A stretch of DNA of 64,000 bases from Enterobacter sp. Cy-643 (GCF_011752815.1 NZ_VWWV01000005.1:1-64000), one strand, 5' to 3'; positions 6,214 through 14,587 are shown, counted from the first letter of the stretch. The notes: generated from the sequence alone by a model not told the origin. Numbers and translations: made by a program.

Positions 6214-7230
6214 ATGAAATTAAGCGATTTTACTAACCTTTCCGGTCAGTTCGTGAAGCCAAGCGGTGAGGGGTTCCTTCTGTCCAGCCTAGGGATCTTT
6301 ACCAGCCGTCCAAGTGACACGCAAATCATCGCGCTCGACACACTGGAAGATGTGCAGCGTGAAGTAACTAAATCAGTTGCCCGTTATGGTTCTGAAATGT
6401 CCGGTCTAAATTTCCCTAAAGCGGCTAACGTGACCGTTCAGGCTCCACTGCATGTCTACAGCTCAACCATCACCAGCCAGGATTGGCAGGGGAAACGTCA
6501 GCCGGGAACAAATCGCCAGATGACCGCTGAAGATGTAGTTGCTAATCATGCACTGAAGCACTACCTGCAAACCCGCCGTGATGTTGAATATGCAATGGCG
6601 AAGAGTTTGCTTCACAATATTGTAGAGGCGACACACCTACGTGAAGGCCCAACCATTCACTGGGACCAGTTCTGGGGTATTAACCAACCATCTACTATGG
6701 TGAAAACTGGTACTGACGCTAGCGTCATCACAGAGATGCAAAACGCGGTGACTATGCTGAAGAAAAACCTTGGCGGCTGGTCTTCCAGTATTAAGCAGGT
6801 TTATCTGCTGGCGAGTCCGAGTCTGTTCACTGCCATTCAAGGTAACCCGACCGCATACCAAGCGGCCCTATTTGGTGCTACGACCCGTGATATCATTTTC
6901 CCGGACACTTTGGGCGCTTACGACCGATTTAATTTAGGGCGTGTAACCGTTGTTCAGGTAGACGATCCGTTATACGGCATTGCAGATGGTGAAGGCTACA
7001 TGCTGGCGACATTCTCCAACATCGTCGAAGGCGACCTGTCTCCATACATGACTTATCAGACACCGGCGAGCCGTCATGCTGAAGTTGCTAATGGTCCGGT
7101 TTACCCGTCCTATCATTACGTTCTGCGTGACAAGTTCATGAACTATGAAGTGGTCAGTGAGCTATCACAGATTCAGATCCCAATGCGTCCGGACTTCGTT
7201 CTGAAGATCACTATGGACGATGCGGCGTAA
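6214..7230 (+). CDS. Major capsid protein, lambda gpE-like (HK97 fold)
   Basis: The 338 aa are close to lambda gpE (341 aa), and the C-terminal half follows its pattern: a loop with DGEGYMLATFSN, then TYQTPASRHAEVANG, a PVYPSYHYVLRDK segment where gpE has ARYPKNWVTTGDP, and a final strand RPDFVLKITM resembling DPDEFVSVQLA. No fused scaffold or protease domain is visible and no separate protease lies in the window. The gene is 18 bases after the decoration gene with GGAGAG before ATG. In cells lacking a helper phage this protein alone could not make a packaging-competent head, since portal and terminase are not seen here. Confidence 0.8.
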   Translation: MKLSDFTNLSGQFVKPSGEGFLLSSLGIFTSRPSDTQIIALDTLEDVQREVTKSVARYGSEMSGLNFPKAANVTVQAPLHVYSSTITSQDWQGKRQPGTNRQMTAEDVVANHALKHYLQTRRDVEYAMAKSLLHNIVEATHLREGPTIHWDQFWGINQPSTMVKTGTDASVITEMQNAVTMLKKNLGGWSSSIKQVYLLASPSLFTAIQGNPTAYQAALFGATTRDIIFPDTLGAYDRFNLGRVTVVQVDDPLYGIADGEGYMLATFSNIVEGDLSPYMTYQTPASRHAEVANGPVYPSYHYVLRDKFMNYEVVSELSQIQIPMRPDFVLKITMDDAA

Positions 7231-7301
7231 GCAATTCACTTAACTGTATTGGGGGCGATTTGTCCCCACCGTGGCGAGGCAAAGAAGAGGAGATACACGA
7301 A

Positions 7302-7517
7302 ATGAAATTGCAACTCATTGGCAAAGGCAACTTACCATTACTGACTTTTATCCTGGATGGTTGCTCTGATGATAGCATTTTAAATATAGCCGCGCTGGCG
7401 CGTCGACTGTCATGTTCACGTAGTAGCCTGCTAGATCGCATCCAAAATTATGGATTTGAGAGTGCAGTGAGGTACTACTACCTTAACGAACCGAGACAAA
7501 GAAAACTGAAAACATAA
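7302..7517 (+). CDS. Small helix-turn-helix protein after the capsid gene, 71 aa
   Basis: ATG 7302 follows GAGGAG by ten bases; an earlier in-frame ATG at 7260 has no site. The protein contains a clear helix-turn-helix, ILNIAALARRLSCSRSSLLD, followed by a recognition-type helix and an aromatic patch (AVRYYYLNEPRQRKLKT). It looks like a minimal AraC-half or AlpA-like transcription factor, and a regulator is unusual directly behind a capsid gene. A terminator follows four bases after the stop codon, so this is the last gene of the cassette. Confidence 0.6.
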   Translation: MKLQLIGKGNLPLLTFILDGCSDDSILNIAALARRLSCSRSSLLDRIQNYGFESAVRYYYLNEPRQRKLKT

Positions 7518-7520
7518 GAG

Positions 7521-7541
7521 CCGGGATTAACCCCGGTTTTT
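7521..7541. terminator. Terminator between convergent genes
   Basis: CCGGG (7521-7525) and CCCGG (7532-7536) form a stem followed by TTTTT. It ends the capsid cassette and, read in reverse, lies at the end of the convergent gene at 7540-8148. Confidence 0.7.
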
Positions 7542-8148
7542 ATTTGAATGTAATGAAGTCTTCAAATTTTGTTTTTTGTATTTCAGAACATTTATCAAGA
7601 TATTCAGTTGTAAGTGCTTCATAGTCTCTATAATGTTGAAATAATTCTGAAAGATCTTCTTTTGAGATTAACTTCCCTTTTGAAGAGTTGATTGCACATG
7701 CGAAGAAGTTAGTAAGGTTAACTGATATCTTATTTGTGATACTAACAATATCTTGCACTTTAGAAAAAGATTCACTTTTGAATATTATGTTGAAATTGTT
7801 AGTTTTAATAAATAAATTACCGATGCTCATGGAGTTCTGAAAGGCGTTAGAACCTACCTCTTGGATTTGAAAGTATAAGTTTGGAGAGATATTGATATTA
7901 TTTTTATATAATTCATCCAATATGTTCATCACATAATTTAGGGAGATCCGTATTTGAATATACTTGGCCCGTGTATTTGTTATCTCATCATATAATGCTA
8001 ACGCTGTATGAAAAGCAACATCATTCTTTTTTACATCAAGATAGTCTTTCAATTTTGACCCGCCAAAAACTATCCCACCAACCACACCTAACGCTGTTAC
8101 AGAATTCGATGCGATGGAGATAACATTATCCCATGATTGTAGATCCAT
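7540..8148 (-). CDS. Hypothetical AT-rich protein with N-terminal membrane segment, 202 aa
   Basis: The family is not recognised. Residues about 8-30 (VISIASNSVTALGVVGGIVF) form one membrane helix; the rest is a mostly helical cytoplasmic domain, rich in Asn, Ile, Phe and Lys. The gene has clearly higher AT content than its neighbours, which suggests separate acquisition. It is read in the same direction as the integrase and sits between the integrase and the capsid cassette, a spot where satellites and prophages often carry cargo such as superinfection or anti-phage genes. Nothing in the sequence shows an enzymatic motif, so an immunity role is only a positional guess. Confidence 0.7.
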   Translation of the reverse strand: MDLQSWDNVISIASNSVTALGVVGGIVFGGSKLKDYLDVKKNDVAFHTALALYDEITNTRAKYIQIRISLNYVMNILDELYKNNINISPNLYFQIQEVGSNAFQNSMSIGNLFIKTNNFNIIFKSESFSKVQDIVSITNKISVNLTNFFACAINSSKGKLISKEDLSELFQHYRDYEALTTEYLDKCSEIQKTKFEDFITFK

Positions 8149-8195
8149 TTTTGGCGCTCTCCTGAAGTCAATGGGGGCTGATTTGCCCCAGAGGT

Positions 8196-9395
8196 TTACT
8201 CTATATTACCGTAACTTACCAACTCTACATATCCTGATAACTCTAGCATCCCTGCGCCTTTGCTATACGTCCTGAATGCTTCGGTTTTCGCTTTCTGTTC
8301 CGTGTGTCCAGTGATGGCTCCGATCCGTTGTTCGGGAACTCCTGCACGGTCCAGGCTGGTGATGAACATCCCTCGCAAAGAGTGGAAGCACTGCCGATCT
8401 GTAGCTGTTGGCAAAACGCTATCACGCAGCCGGGTGAACTTTTGGCTGTACCACGGCCCCCGTTTACCATCTTTGCGAATGATCTTGTTTGACTGTGCCA
8501 AAAGATATTCACCGCTGTTATTTGCCAGGTGTTTATCAATAATGCCAATCAGAAGAGAGTGAATAGGAACGTATCGCACCCCGGCGAACGTTTTAGATTT
8601 GCTAACGAAAAAGCACCGCAGACCCTCCATCATTACAATTTCATCCCGCTTGATGCTGGCGATCTCATCAAGTCGCATTCCTGAATACAGCCCAATCAAT
8701 ATGACATCTCGTAGAACGTCATCCGCTTCTCTAATAAGGACTTGCAATTGTTCAGGTTCAAACGGCTGATAACTTTCAATGGTGCGCCGTGCTTCGAGAT
8801 TGTGACCGTGAAAAGGATTGCTGTCTGGTATCGAGTCATATCGACGTTTAGCGAACTCGTACAGGCTCCCCAAAGAGGTTAGCCAGTTCTGGACGGTCTG
8901 CGGTGCCGCCTTTTTCTGTTGGTCTTCTATGAAGTCTGTAACCGTTCTGCGTCCGATTTTGTTAAGTCCAATATCAACCTTCCCAATACTCTGTAGAAAC
9001 ACTTCTACGGCCCGCGCGGATTTGCTTAGGGTAGAGAATGCCCGACGTTCACTATAAACCGTCATGTATTCATCACGTATGACTGCCAGCGTTGGGAGCG
9101 GAGATACTGCTACTGGCGCACTCTTTGCCTGTTTTATTGTAGTGTGGAGTGTGGTGATCGCATTCTGGATGCGAATGTCTTCCCGATCAGGATTCAACAG
9201 GGCTTTCAGGTTGTTGAACTCAATCAACATGTGATTTCTGAAGTGTCGAGCCTTAAGTATGTCCTTTGTCCCTGTGGATTTTCGCCAGGCTCGTTTATTG
9301 TCGAACAGGTGACGCATGTACGCAGGTACAAATACCTGAAAGATCCATACGCCCGAATGACTTTGAAAAAGATACTGATTGTTCTTGATAGTCAT
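8196..9395 (-). CDS. int: Tyrosine recombinase (integrase)
   Basis: The 399-aa protein has the arrangement of phage and island integrases: an N-terminal arm-binding part, a SAM-like core-binding domain (about 105-200, with SKSARAVEVFLQSIG and QTVQNWLTSLGSLYEFAKRR) and a C-terminal catalytic domain. The catalytic residues are visible: Arg in IGLYSGMRLDEI, Lys in the SKTFAGVRYVP strand region, HSLR, GH in AITGHTEQ, and the nucleophile Tyr in FRTYSKG. It inserts and excises the element at the tRNA-Gly fragment 62 bases upstream of its start codon. The promoter therefore lies at the attachment site. No excisionase-like gene is adjacent. Confidence 0.93.
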   Translation of the reverse strand: MTIKNNQYLFQSHSGVWIFQVFVPAYMRHLFDNKRAWRKSTGTKDILKARHFRNHMLIEFNNLKALLNPDREDIRIQNAITTLHTTIKQAKSAPVAVSPLPTLAVIRDEYMTVYSERRAFSTLSKSARAVEVFLQSIGKVDIGLNKIGRRTVTDFIEDQQKKAAPQTVQNWLTSLGSLYEFAKRRYDSIPDSNPFHGHNLEARRTIESYQPFEPEQLQVLIREADDVLRDVILIGLYSGMRLDEIASIKRDEIVMMEGLRCFFVSKSKTFAGVRYVPIHSLLIGIIDKHLANNSGEYLLAQSNKIIRKDGKRGPWYSQKFTRLRDSVLPTATDRQCFHSLRGMFITSLDRAGVPEQRIGAITGHTEQKAKTEAFRTYSKGAGMLELSGYVELVSYGNIE

Positions 9396-9457
9396 GATTT
9401 TGATCCTCTAAAATCACGCTATCAGGTACAGCCATATGTACAATGTTGAGATGGACA

Positions 9458-9510
9458 AACGAGAGCTTCCCAAGCTCTATACGAGGGTTCGATTCCCTTC
9501 GCCCGCTCCA
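9458..9510 (+). other. Attachment site: 3' fragment of a tRNA-Gly(CCC) gene (glyU-like)
   Basis: The 53 bases reproduce the 3' part of a glycine tRNA: right anticodon arm GAGAGCTTCCCAAGCTCT with anticodon CCC, the T arm with GGTTCGATTCC, and the acceptor end CGCCCGCTCCA. The 5' part (expected GCGGGCG and D arm) is missing, so this is the fragment left after integration. The intact copy should border the other end of the element. In E. coli glyU lies in this same part of the chromosome. Confidence 0.85.
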
Positions 9511-9570
9511 AAAAAACGCTGATATATCCCCTTTTTATTCCCTGGAAGACGAATTTAGCCCGTCAGCAAA

Positions 9571-9990
9571 TCACTGCGTCTGCTTTCCCCAGACAAGCGC
9601 CATTCCCTCGCTTTCAGGGCGAACGCTTTTGAAACCGAATTTTTCATACAGCTCAGGCACGTCAGCGACGAGGGTGATATACGCGCCGTCGGGAGCATGC
9701 TGCTCAAGCCATGCCATCAAACTCTCCATGACCGCGCGCCCAAGACCTTGTCCCTGATAATCGGGATCGACGGCAATATCGACGATTTCAAAATTTAAAG
9801 CACCATCACCGACAATTCGGCCCATGCCGACAACACGTCCGAAATACTCAATATGAACGCCGTAACAGCTTCCCGGTAGCCCTTTCCGGGCAGCTTCTAA
9901 AGGGCGGGGACTCAGGCCGGAAATAACTCTCAGGCGGCAGAAATCTTCGGGGGATGGAACCGCGTTAATCAGCGTGTATTTTGAGTCCAT
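9571..9990 (-). CDS. GNAT-family N-acetyltransferase
   Basis: The 139-aa protein starting at the ATG with GAGG seven bases upstream has the four GNAT motifs: YGVHIEYFGRVVGMGRIVGDG (strands 2-3), IVDIAVDPDYQGQGLGRAVME with the acetyl-CoA pyrophosphate loop QGQGLG, and a C-terminal AYITLVADVPELYEKFGF motif B. It would transfer an acetyl group from acetyl-CoA to an amine; the substrate is not predictable. A slightly longer start four codons upstream has a weaker site. It is the first chromosomal gene to the right of the element. Confidence 0.88.
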   Translation of the reverse strand: MDSKYTLINAVPSPEDFCRLRVISGLSPRPLEAARKGLPGSCYGVHIEYFGRVVGMGRIVGDGALNFEIVDIAVDPDYQGQGLGRAVMESLMAWLEQHAPDGAYITLVADVPELYEKFGFKSVRPESEGMALVWGKQTQ

Positions 9991-10049
9991 TGTTAACCTC
10001 ATTCTCAGGGGAGCTTATTATCACTAACATTGAATCAGTCACGGCACAA

Positions 10050-10691
10050 TCATGATTTCCCAGGCTTGATTAACGCTTTGCCCTGCGATGTTCGATAAGC
10101 GTTGGCATCCCTCAAAGAATAAGCACAGCCGCAATACTCCTGCTGATAAAACTGCTCGCGTTTGCAGATCTCTACCGTGCGCGCGGAGCCACCTTGCTTA
10201 CGCCAGTTGTGGGTCCAGTAAAACATTCCCGGATGACGCGCCGCTGCTCGCTGGCCGCATTCGCAAACCTGCTGAAAATTCTTCCAGCGTGAAATGCCCA
10301 GCGAACTGCAAATCGCCCCGAAGCCGTGTTCAGCCGCGTACAGCGCGGTGCGCTCCAGACGCATATCAAAACAGGCCGTACAGCGCACGCCGCGCTCGGG
10401 TTCCCACTCCATACCTTTCATGCGCGCAAACCAGTTATCGGCGTCATAATCCGCGTCGATGAAGGGCACGCCGTGTTGCTCTGCAAACCGCTTATTCTCC
10501 TCCTTGCGGATGAGATACTCCTTTTGCGGATGGATATTGGGATTGTAGAAAAAAATCGTAAAGTCGATATCCGAGGCAAGCAAAGCTTCAATCACTTCGG
10601 AAGAGCAGGGTGCGCAGCAGGTATGCAATAACAGCTTGTTTGCACCGTCAGGCAGCGTGAGCTTCGGGCGCTTAAATTCGGTGGTTGTCAT
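10050..10691 (-). CDS. queH: Epoxyqueuosine reductase QueH
   Basis: The 213-aa protein carries the cysteine signature of QueH (former DUF208): TCCAPCSSE near the N-terminus, [13 protein letters not shown] in the middle and [11 protein letters not shown] near the end. These cysteines hold an iron-sulfur cluster and a metal/disulfide site. QueH reduces epoxyqueuosine in tRNA to queuosine and functionally replaces the cobalamin-dependent QueG. It is transcribed leftwards and alone; an inverted repeat (about 10772-10796) separates it from the next gene. Confidence 0.9.
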   Translation of the reverse strand: MTTTEFKRPKLTLPDGANKLLLHTCCAPCSSEVIEALLASDIDFTIFFYNPNIHPQKEYLIRKEENKRFAEQHGVPFIDADYDADNWFARMKGMEWEPERGVRCTACFDMRLERTALYAAEHGFGAICSSLGISRWKNFQQVCECGQRAAARHPGMFYWTHNWRKQGGSARTVEICKREQFYQQEYCGCAYSLRDANAYRTSQGKALIKPGKS

Positions 10692-10771
10692 GATATGTTG
10701 GCGGAAAGAAGGAAAACGGCGAGAATTATACCACTAAAATTGTGGTCAATGGGCTTTGCCAGCTTAGGATG

Positions 10772-10796
10772 AGGCGGGAGACTGTTTCTCCCGCCT
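10772..10796. terminator. GC-rich hairpin between queH and the OlsF-like gene
   Basis: GGCGGGAGA pairs with TCTCCCGCC around a 4-base loop. It follows the stop codon of the leftward OlsF-like gene. There is no good T tract, so its strength as a terminator is uncertain. Confidence 0.45.
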
Positions 10797-10806
10797 TAGC
10801 TAACCG

Positions 10807-12522
10807 TTATTCCTGCCCTGATAAATGCATTCCAACATACCGCTCATAGCGGCTCTTTTTCAGGAACGTTAAATCCACCAGCACCAGCCCATCGACGCAG
10901 TTGTTGAAGGCCGGGTCGCTGCCAAAATCAATGAACTGCACGCCGCCCGGCTCGCAGAGTTCCGAATATTGCTTATACAGCGTCGGGATGCCGCAACCCA
11001 TATTGCTGAGCAGGGATTTTAAGCGGGTGAGATCTTCGCCGTAATCCTCGCCTTTGAACTGCGCCAGCACGTCTGGAAGACTTGCCGGGTAGGGGCTGCG
11101 GGACGAGGCCAGCGGATGGCTTGCCGGGAACCACAGCCGGTAAAAGGCGACGAGCAGGTCGCGCGCATCCGGCGGCAGGCCACCGGAAATAGATACCGGG
11201 CCGAACAGGTAGCGATATTGCGGGTAACGGGCCAGGTAAGCGCCAATCCCCGACCATAAATAGTCCAGGCCACGGCGGCCCCAGTAGCGAGGTTGAATAA
11301 AGCTGCGCCCCAGCTCGATGCCGCTCTGCAGCACATCGTCCATCTTTTCGTCGTAGTGGAACAGGCTGTAGCTGTACAGCCCGGTAACGCCACGTTTTTC
11401 AAGCTGCTGAGCGGTAGGCATAAAGCGGTATGCGCCGACAATCTCCAGGTCCTGCTCGTCCCAAAGGATCAAATGCAGATAATCGTCATCATACCTGTCG
11501 AGATCCCGACGTTTGCCGCAGCCTTCACCCACGGCACGAAATGCTATCTCACGCAGTCGACCAAGCTCGCGCAGCAGCGGAGCCTCTTCTTTGGTGTCGT
11601 TTCGCTGCCAAAGATAAATCACTTTATCGTCGGCGGTTCGGCCCAGACACTCGGCTTTAGCCAGCTCCCGGCGCAGCGTGGCCCGGTCTTCCGCCCGGGC
11701 AATGGCGCTTTCCGTTGTGAATTTGCCGGAAAGCCCTTTACCAAGCCGCTGAACGTGCTGGCGGCACTTTTTAGCCAGTTCGCGCGGGATTTGCTGTGGG
11801 CTGTGCCAGCTTTCCCAGGGAATGCGCTGGCCAAGCGTGATTGGCAAAGTGGAGTTGCGGCGGCGGAACATTTGCTGCATCAGCAGCAGCAACGGCAGCG
11901 CAGGGGAAACCATCGCGCCAGCATAAAACAGGGCGCTGTTACGCGCGTGGATAAAGGCCGGCAGAAGCGGCACGCGGTACTTCGCGGCAAGCTTAATGAA
12001 GCCGGTGTGCCAGTGCCCGTCGGCAATGCCTTCGCGGGACAAACGAGACACTTCTCCCGCCGGGAAGAAGATCAGCACGCCGCCGTTTTGCAGCTGCTGT
12101 TCCATCTGCACAAGCGATGATTTAGGCGTGCGGCCATTGATATTGTCGACCGGGATAAACAGAGAACTCAGCGGCTCGAGGTGATTGAGCAGGCGATTGG
12201 TGACAACTTTAACATCGCGGCGGACGCGGGAAACGGCATACAGCAGCGCCAGTCCATCAAGCGTGCCCGTAGGGTGATTGGACATCATCACCACAGGGCC
12301 ACTTTCAGGGATATTTTCTAATTCACGGGGAGAGATATTACAGCGGATTTGCAGGTGGTCCAGTACCTGTTCGACCATGTCGAGGCCACGAAGATGAGGG
12401 TATTGCCCGGCAAAGGCCTGAAACTCTTCCTCATGCAGCAGGCGTCTTAACAGATTTTTTTGCCAGGGTGCAGGCTTAGCCTGAGGCCAAAGATCGTCAA
12501 GTACGTTATCGATACTAAACAT
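10807..12522 (-). CDS. Fused PlsC-type acyltransferase/GNAT-type N-acyltransferase, OlsF-like
   Basis: The 571 aa contain two acyltransferases. Residues about 60-270 are a PlsC-like O-acyltransferase with NHPTGTLDGL (the NHx4D catalytic motif), VTNRLL and FFPAGEVSRLS. Residues about 290-550 are a GNAT-like N-acyltransferase resembling OlsB/hemolysin-type enzymes (LREIAFRAVGEG, DLDRYDDDYLHLILWD, ELGRSFIQPRYW, FGPVSISGGLP). This combination is known from OlsF, which acylates ornithine twice to make phosphate-free ornithine lipids in Serratia proteamaculans and Flavobacterium johnsoniae. It would act at the inner face of the cytoplasmic membrane. It is a single gene with its own upstream region. 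An unspecific amino-acid lipid acyltransferase is the alternative. Confidence 0.75.
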   Translation of the reverse strand: MFSIDNVLDDLWPQAKPAPWQKNLLRRLLHEEEFQAFAGQYPHLRGLDMVEQVLDHLQIRCNISPRELENIPESGPVVMMSNHPTGTLDGLALLYAVSRVRRDVKVVTNRLLNHLEPLSSLFIPVDNINGRTPKSSLVQMEQQLQNGGVLIFFPAGEVSRLSREGIADGHWHTGFIKLAAKYRVPLLPAFIHARNSALFYAGAMVSPALPLLLLMQQMFRRRNSTLPITLGQRIPWESWHSPQQIPRELAKKCRQHVQRLGKGLSGKFTTESAIARAEDRATLRRELAKAECLGRTADDKVIYLWQRNDTKEEAPLLRELGRLREIAFRAVGEGCGKRRDLDRYDDDYLHLILWDEQDLEIVGAYRFMPTAQQLEKRGVTGLYSYSLFHYDEKMDDVLQSGIELGRSFIQPRYWGRRGLDYLWSGIGAYLARYPQYRYLFGPVSISGGLPPDARDLLVAFYRLWFPASHPLASSRSPYPASLPDVLAQFKGEDYGEDLTRLKSLLSNMGCGIPTLYKQYSELCEPGGVQFIDFGSDPAFNNCVDGLVLVDLTFLKKSRYERYVGMHLSGQE

Positions 12523-13043
12523 GTCATCTCCTCCTAACTTCCTGTTGGTGAAAGTATAAGCAAAAGATGAAGTTTTCGTGTCAGTGAGGTGATGTTTCAG
12601 GGATACGCGCAGAAGCGGTGCCGATTTTTTATTCCCCAGTGATACATCGATGGGCGGTTTACGCGATTTTTGGCTTAGGTAATGGGGTAAACCCTGATGA
12701 GTTGTAGGTTAATGGCGAGTGGTTCGTGAAAAAGCGTGATTTTTATTTAACATATTGTTTTTAATGAGTTTTGTTTTTAGTTGTTTGAGATTTTATTGTC
12801 AAGATAAAAGCGCATTTAATGAGATTTTTATCATGAAAAATGAGAGTTAAGTCGATTTTTAATCTAAAAACCCTCTATTAGACATTAAAGTTACTCTTCG
12901 TCCTGATGATTTTTCAACGATCTACGCTAAAGTAGCCGCCGCTGGCTAACGACCAGCCTATGATTAAAAATCTGCAACTGAACGCCGGGAACGGCGTTTT
13001 ATCAACACCGCATCAAAAAGAGATAACCTATGGGAGTTCACAG
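12523..13043. promoter_or_regulatory. AT-rich intergenic region with attenuator-like hairpin before the peptide permease
   Basis: The 520 bases between the divergent OlsF-like gene and the permease are AT-rich in the middle (about 12720-12900). AACGCC (12981-12986) and GGCGTT (12993-12998) form a hairpin with loop GGGAAC followed by TT, 46 bases before the permease start, which could act as an attenuator. An in-frame ATG at 12960 would extend the permease by 28 residues but lacks a good ribosome site. Confidence 0.4.
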
Positions 13044-14570
13044 ATGAGTCACTCTGCGACGAAAACAAAAACATTTTTCGGGCATCCGTACCCGTTAAGT
13101 TCGCTCTTCCTCACCGAAATGTGGGAACGTTTTTCTTTCTACGGGGTTCGCCCGCTGCTCATTCTGTTTATGAGCGCCGCGCTGCTTCAGGGCGGGATGG
13201 GGCTGCCGATTGAGCAGGCATCCGCCATTGTCGGGATTTTCGCCGGCGGTGTGTATATCACGTCTTTACCGGGCGGCTGGCTGGCCGATAACTGGCTCGG
13301 GCAGCGCCGCGCCGTATGGTATGGCTCGCTGATTATTGCGCTCGGTCACCTCTCGATTGCCCTGTCGGCATTCGTGGGCAACACCTTCTTCTTTGTCGGC
13401 CTGCTGCTGATCGTCCTGGGAACCGGGCTGTTTAAAACCTGTATTACCGTGATGGTCGGGACGCTGTACAAAAAAGAAGATACCCGCCGCGACGGGGGCT
13501 TCTCGCTGTTTTACATGGGCATCAATATGGGCTCGTTTATTGCCCCGCTGATCATCGGCCCGCTGCATGAGAAATACGGCTGGCATATGGGCTTTGGCCT
13601 GGGTGGCTTAGGGATGCTGATTGCGCTGTTCATCTTCCGCTTCTACGCCATTCCGCAAATGCGCCGCTACGACAAAGAAGTTGGCCTGGATTCCACCTGG
13701 AACCGTCCGACGACCGAGCGTAAAAACGTTGGTAAATGGGTGACCCTTGCCATGGCGCTGCTTGCCGGGCTGGTAGTGTTGATCGCCAACGGAACGATTC
13801 CGTTCAATCCGACGGTAATTGCGAAAAGCTCCGCCTACATCATTTCTACCTGCGTGGGCCTCTACTTCCTGTTTATGTTCTTCTTCGCGGGCTTAACCAG
13901 CAGCGAGCGTTCGCGTCTGCTGGCCTGCCTGATCCTGCTGATTGCGGCGGCGTTCTTCTGGTCTGCCTTTGAGCAGAAGCCGACCTCTTTCAACATCTTT
14001 GCGCGTGACTATACTGACCGCCAGATGGGCAGCTTTGAAATCCCGACGATCTGGTTCCAGTCGATCAACGCGCTGTTTATTATCCTGTTAGCCCCGGTGT
14101 TCAGCTGGTTCTGGCCGTCGCTGGCTAGGCGTAATTTGAACCCGAGCAGCATGACGAAATTCGTTATCGGCATTCTGTTTGCGGCGGCAGGTTTCGCGGT
14201 GATGATGGCGGCGGCAAACCAGGTGCTAGCGACGCAGAGCGGCGTGTCCCCGTTCTGGCTGGTGGGGAGCATTCTGCTGCTGACCCTCGGTGAGCTGTGT
14301 CTGAGCCCAATCGGCCTCGCGACCATGACCCTGCTGGCACCGCAGAAAATGCGCGGCCAGGTGATGGGGCTGTGGTTCTGCGCCAGCGCGCTGGGTAACC
14401 TGGCGGCGGGTATTATGGGCGGGCACATCAAAAAAGATCAGCTTAGCTCGATGCCGGAGCTGTTCTCTCACGTCTCTATCGCCCTGGTTATCTGCGCCGT
14501 TGTGCTGGCCGCGCTGATTATTCCGGTCAGAAACATGCTGAGAAACGCGGACGCCAACGAAGCCAAATAA
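13044..14570 (+). CDS. POT-family proton-coupled di-/tripeptide permease
   Basis: The 508-aa membrane protein starts at the ATG with GGGAG eight bases upstream. It has the POT (PTR2) signatures EMWERFSFYGVRPLL (the ExxERF/Y proton-coupling motif in helix 1), GGWLADNWLGQRR and the FYMGINMGSFIAPL motif of helix 5. Twelve or more hydrophobic segments follow, ending in a basic cytoplasmic tail. POT carriers import di- and tripeptides with protons. The helix-1 and loop sequences differ from what I remember of E. coli DtpA-D, so it is a separate family member. It forms a single-gene unit closed by a terminator. Confidence 0.9.
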   Translation: MSHSATKTKTFFGHPYPLSSLFLTEMWERFSFYGVRPLLILFMSAALLQGGMGLPIEQASAIVGIFAGGVYITSLPGGWLADNWLGQRRAVWYGSLIIALGHLSIALSAFVGNTFFFVGLLLIVLGTGLFKTCITVMVGTLYKKEDTRRDGGFSLFYMGINMGSFIAPLIIGPLHEKYGWHMGFGLGGLGMLIALFIFRFYAIPQMRRYDKEVGLDSTWNRPTTERKNVGKWVTLAMALLAGLVVLIANGTIPFNPTVIAKSSAYIISTCVGLYFLFMFFFAGLTSSERSRLLACLILLIAAAFFWSAFEQKPTSFNIFARDYTDRQMGSFEIPTIWFQSINALFIILLAPVFSWFWPSLARRNLNPSSMTKFVIGILFAAAGFAVMMAAANQVLATQSGVSPFWLVGSILLLTLGELCLSPIGLATMTLLAPQKMRGQVMGLWFCASALGNLAAGIMGGHIKKDQLSSMPELFSHVSIALVICAVVLAALIIPVRNMLRNADANEAK

Positions 14571-14587
14571 CGGTTTTTAAGCACCCG

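Larger units (their letters stand above)
1..9510. mobile_element. Integrated satellite-like or prophage-like element (right part)
   Basis: The block ends on the right in a 3' fragment of tRNA-Gly next to a leftward tyrosine integrase, the usual layout of an island or temperate element inserted in a tRNA gene. Inside are a serine recombinase, a winged-helix replication-type protein, a ribbon-helix-helix-like protein, several small unknown genes and a decoration/major capsid pair. No terminase, portal, protease, tail or lysis gene is visible, which suggests a phage satellite or a decayed prophage more than a complete phage. GC is visibly lower than in the chromosome to the right. The left attachment site and the intact tRNA should lie outside the window, so the true left border is unknown and the IS3 fragment at the start may be inside or outside the element. 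Confidence 0.72.

Noticed and set aside
9441..9510. Intact tRNA-Gly gene
   Set aside because: The 5' acceptor half and D arm are missing; bases 9421-9457 do not pair with the 3' end, so only a fragment is present.
11293..12120. 275-codon frame on the opposite strand of the OlsF-like gene
   Set aside because: High-GC shadow of a gene with strong family motifs on the other strand.
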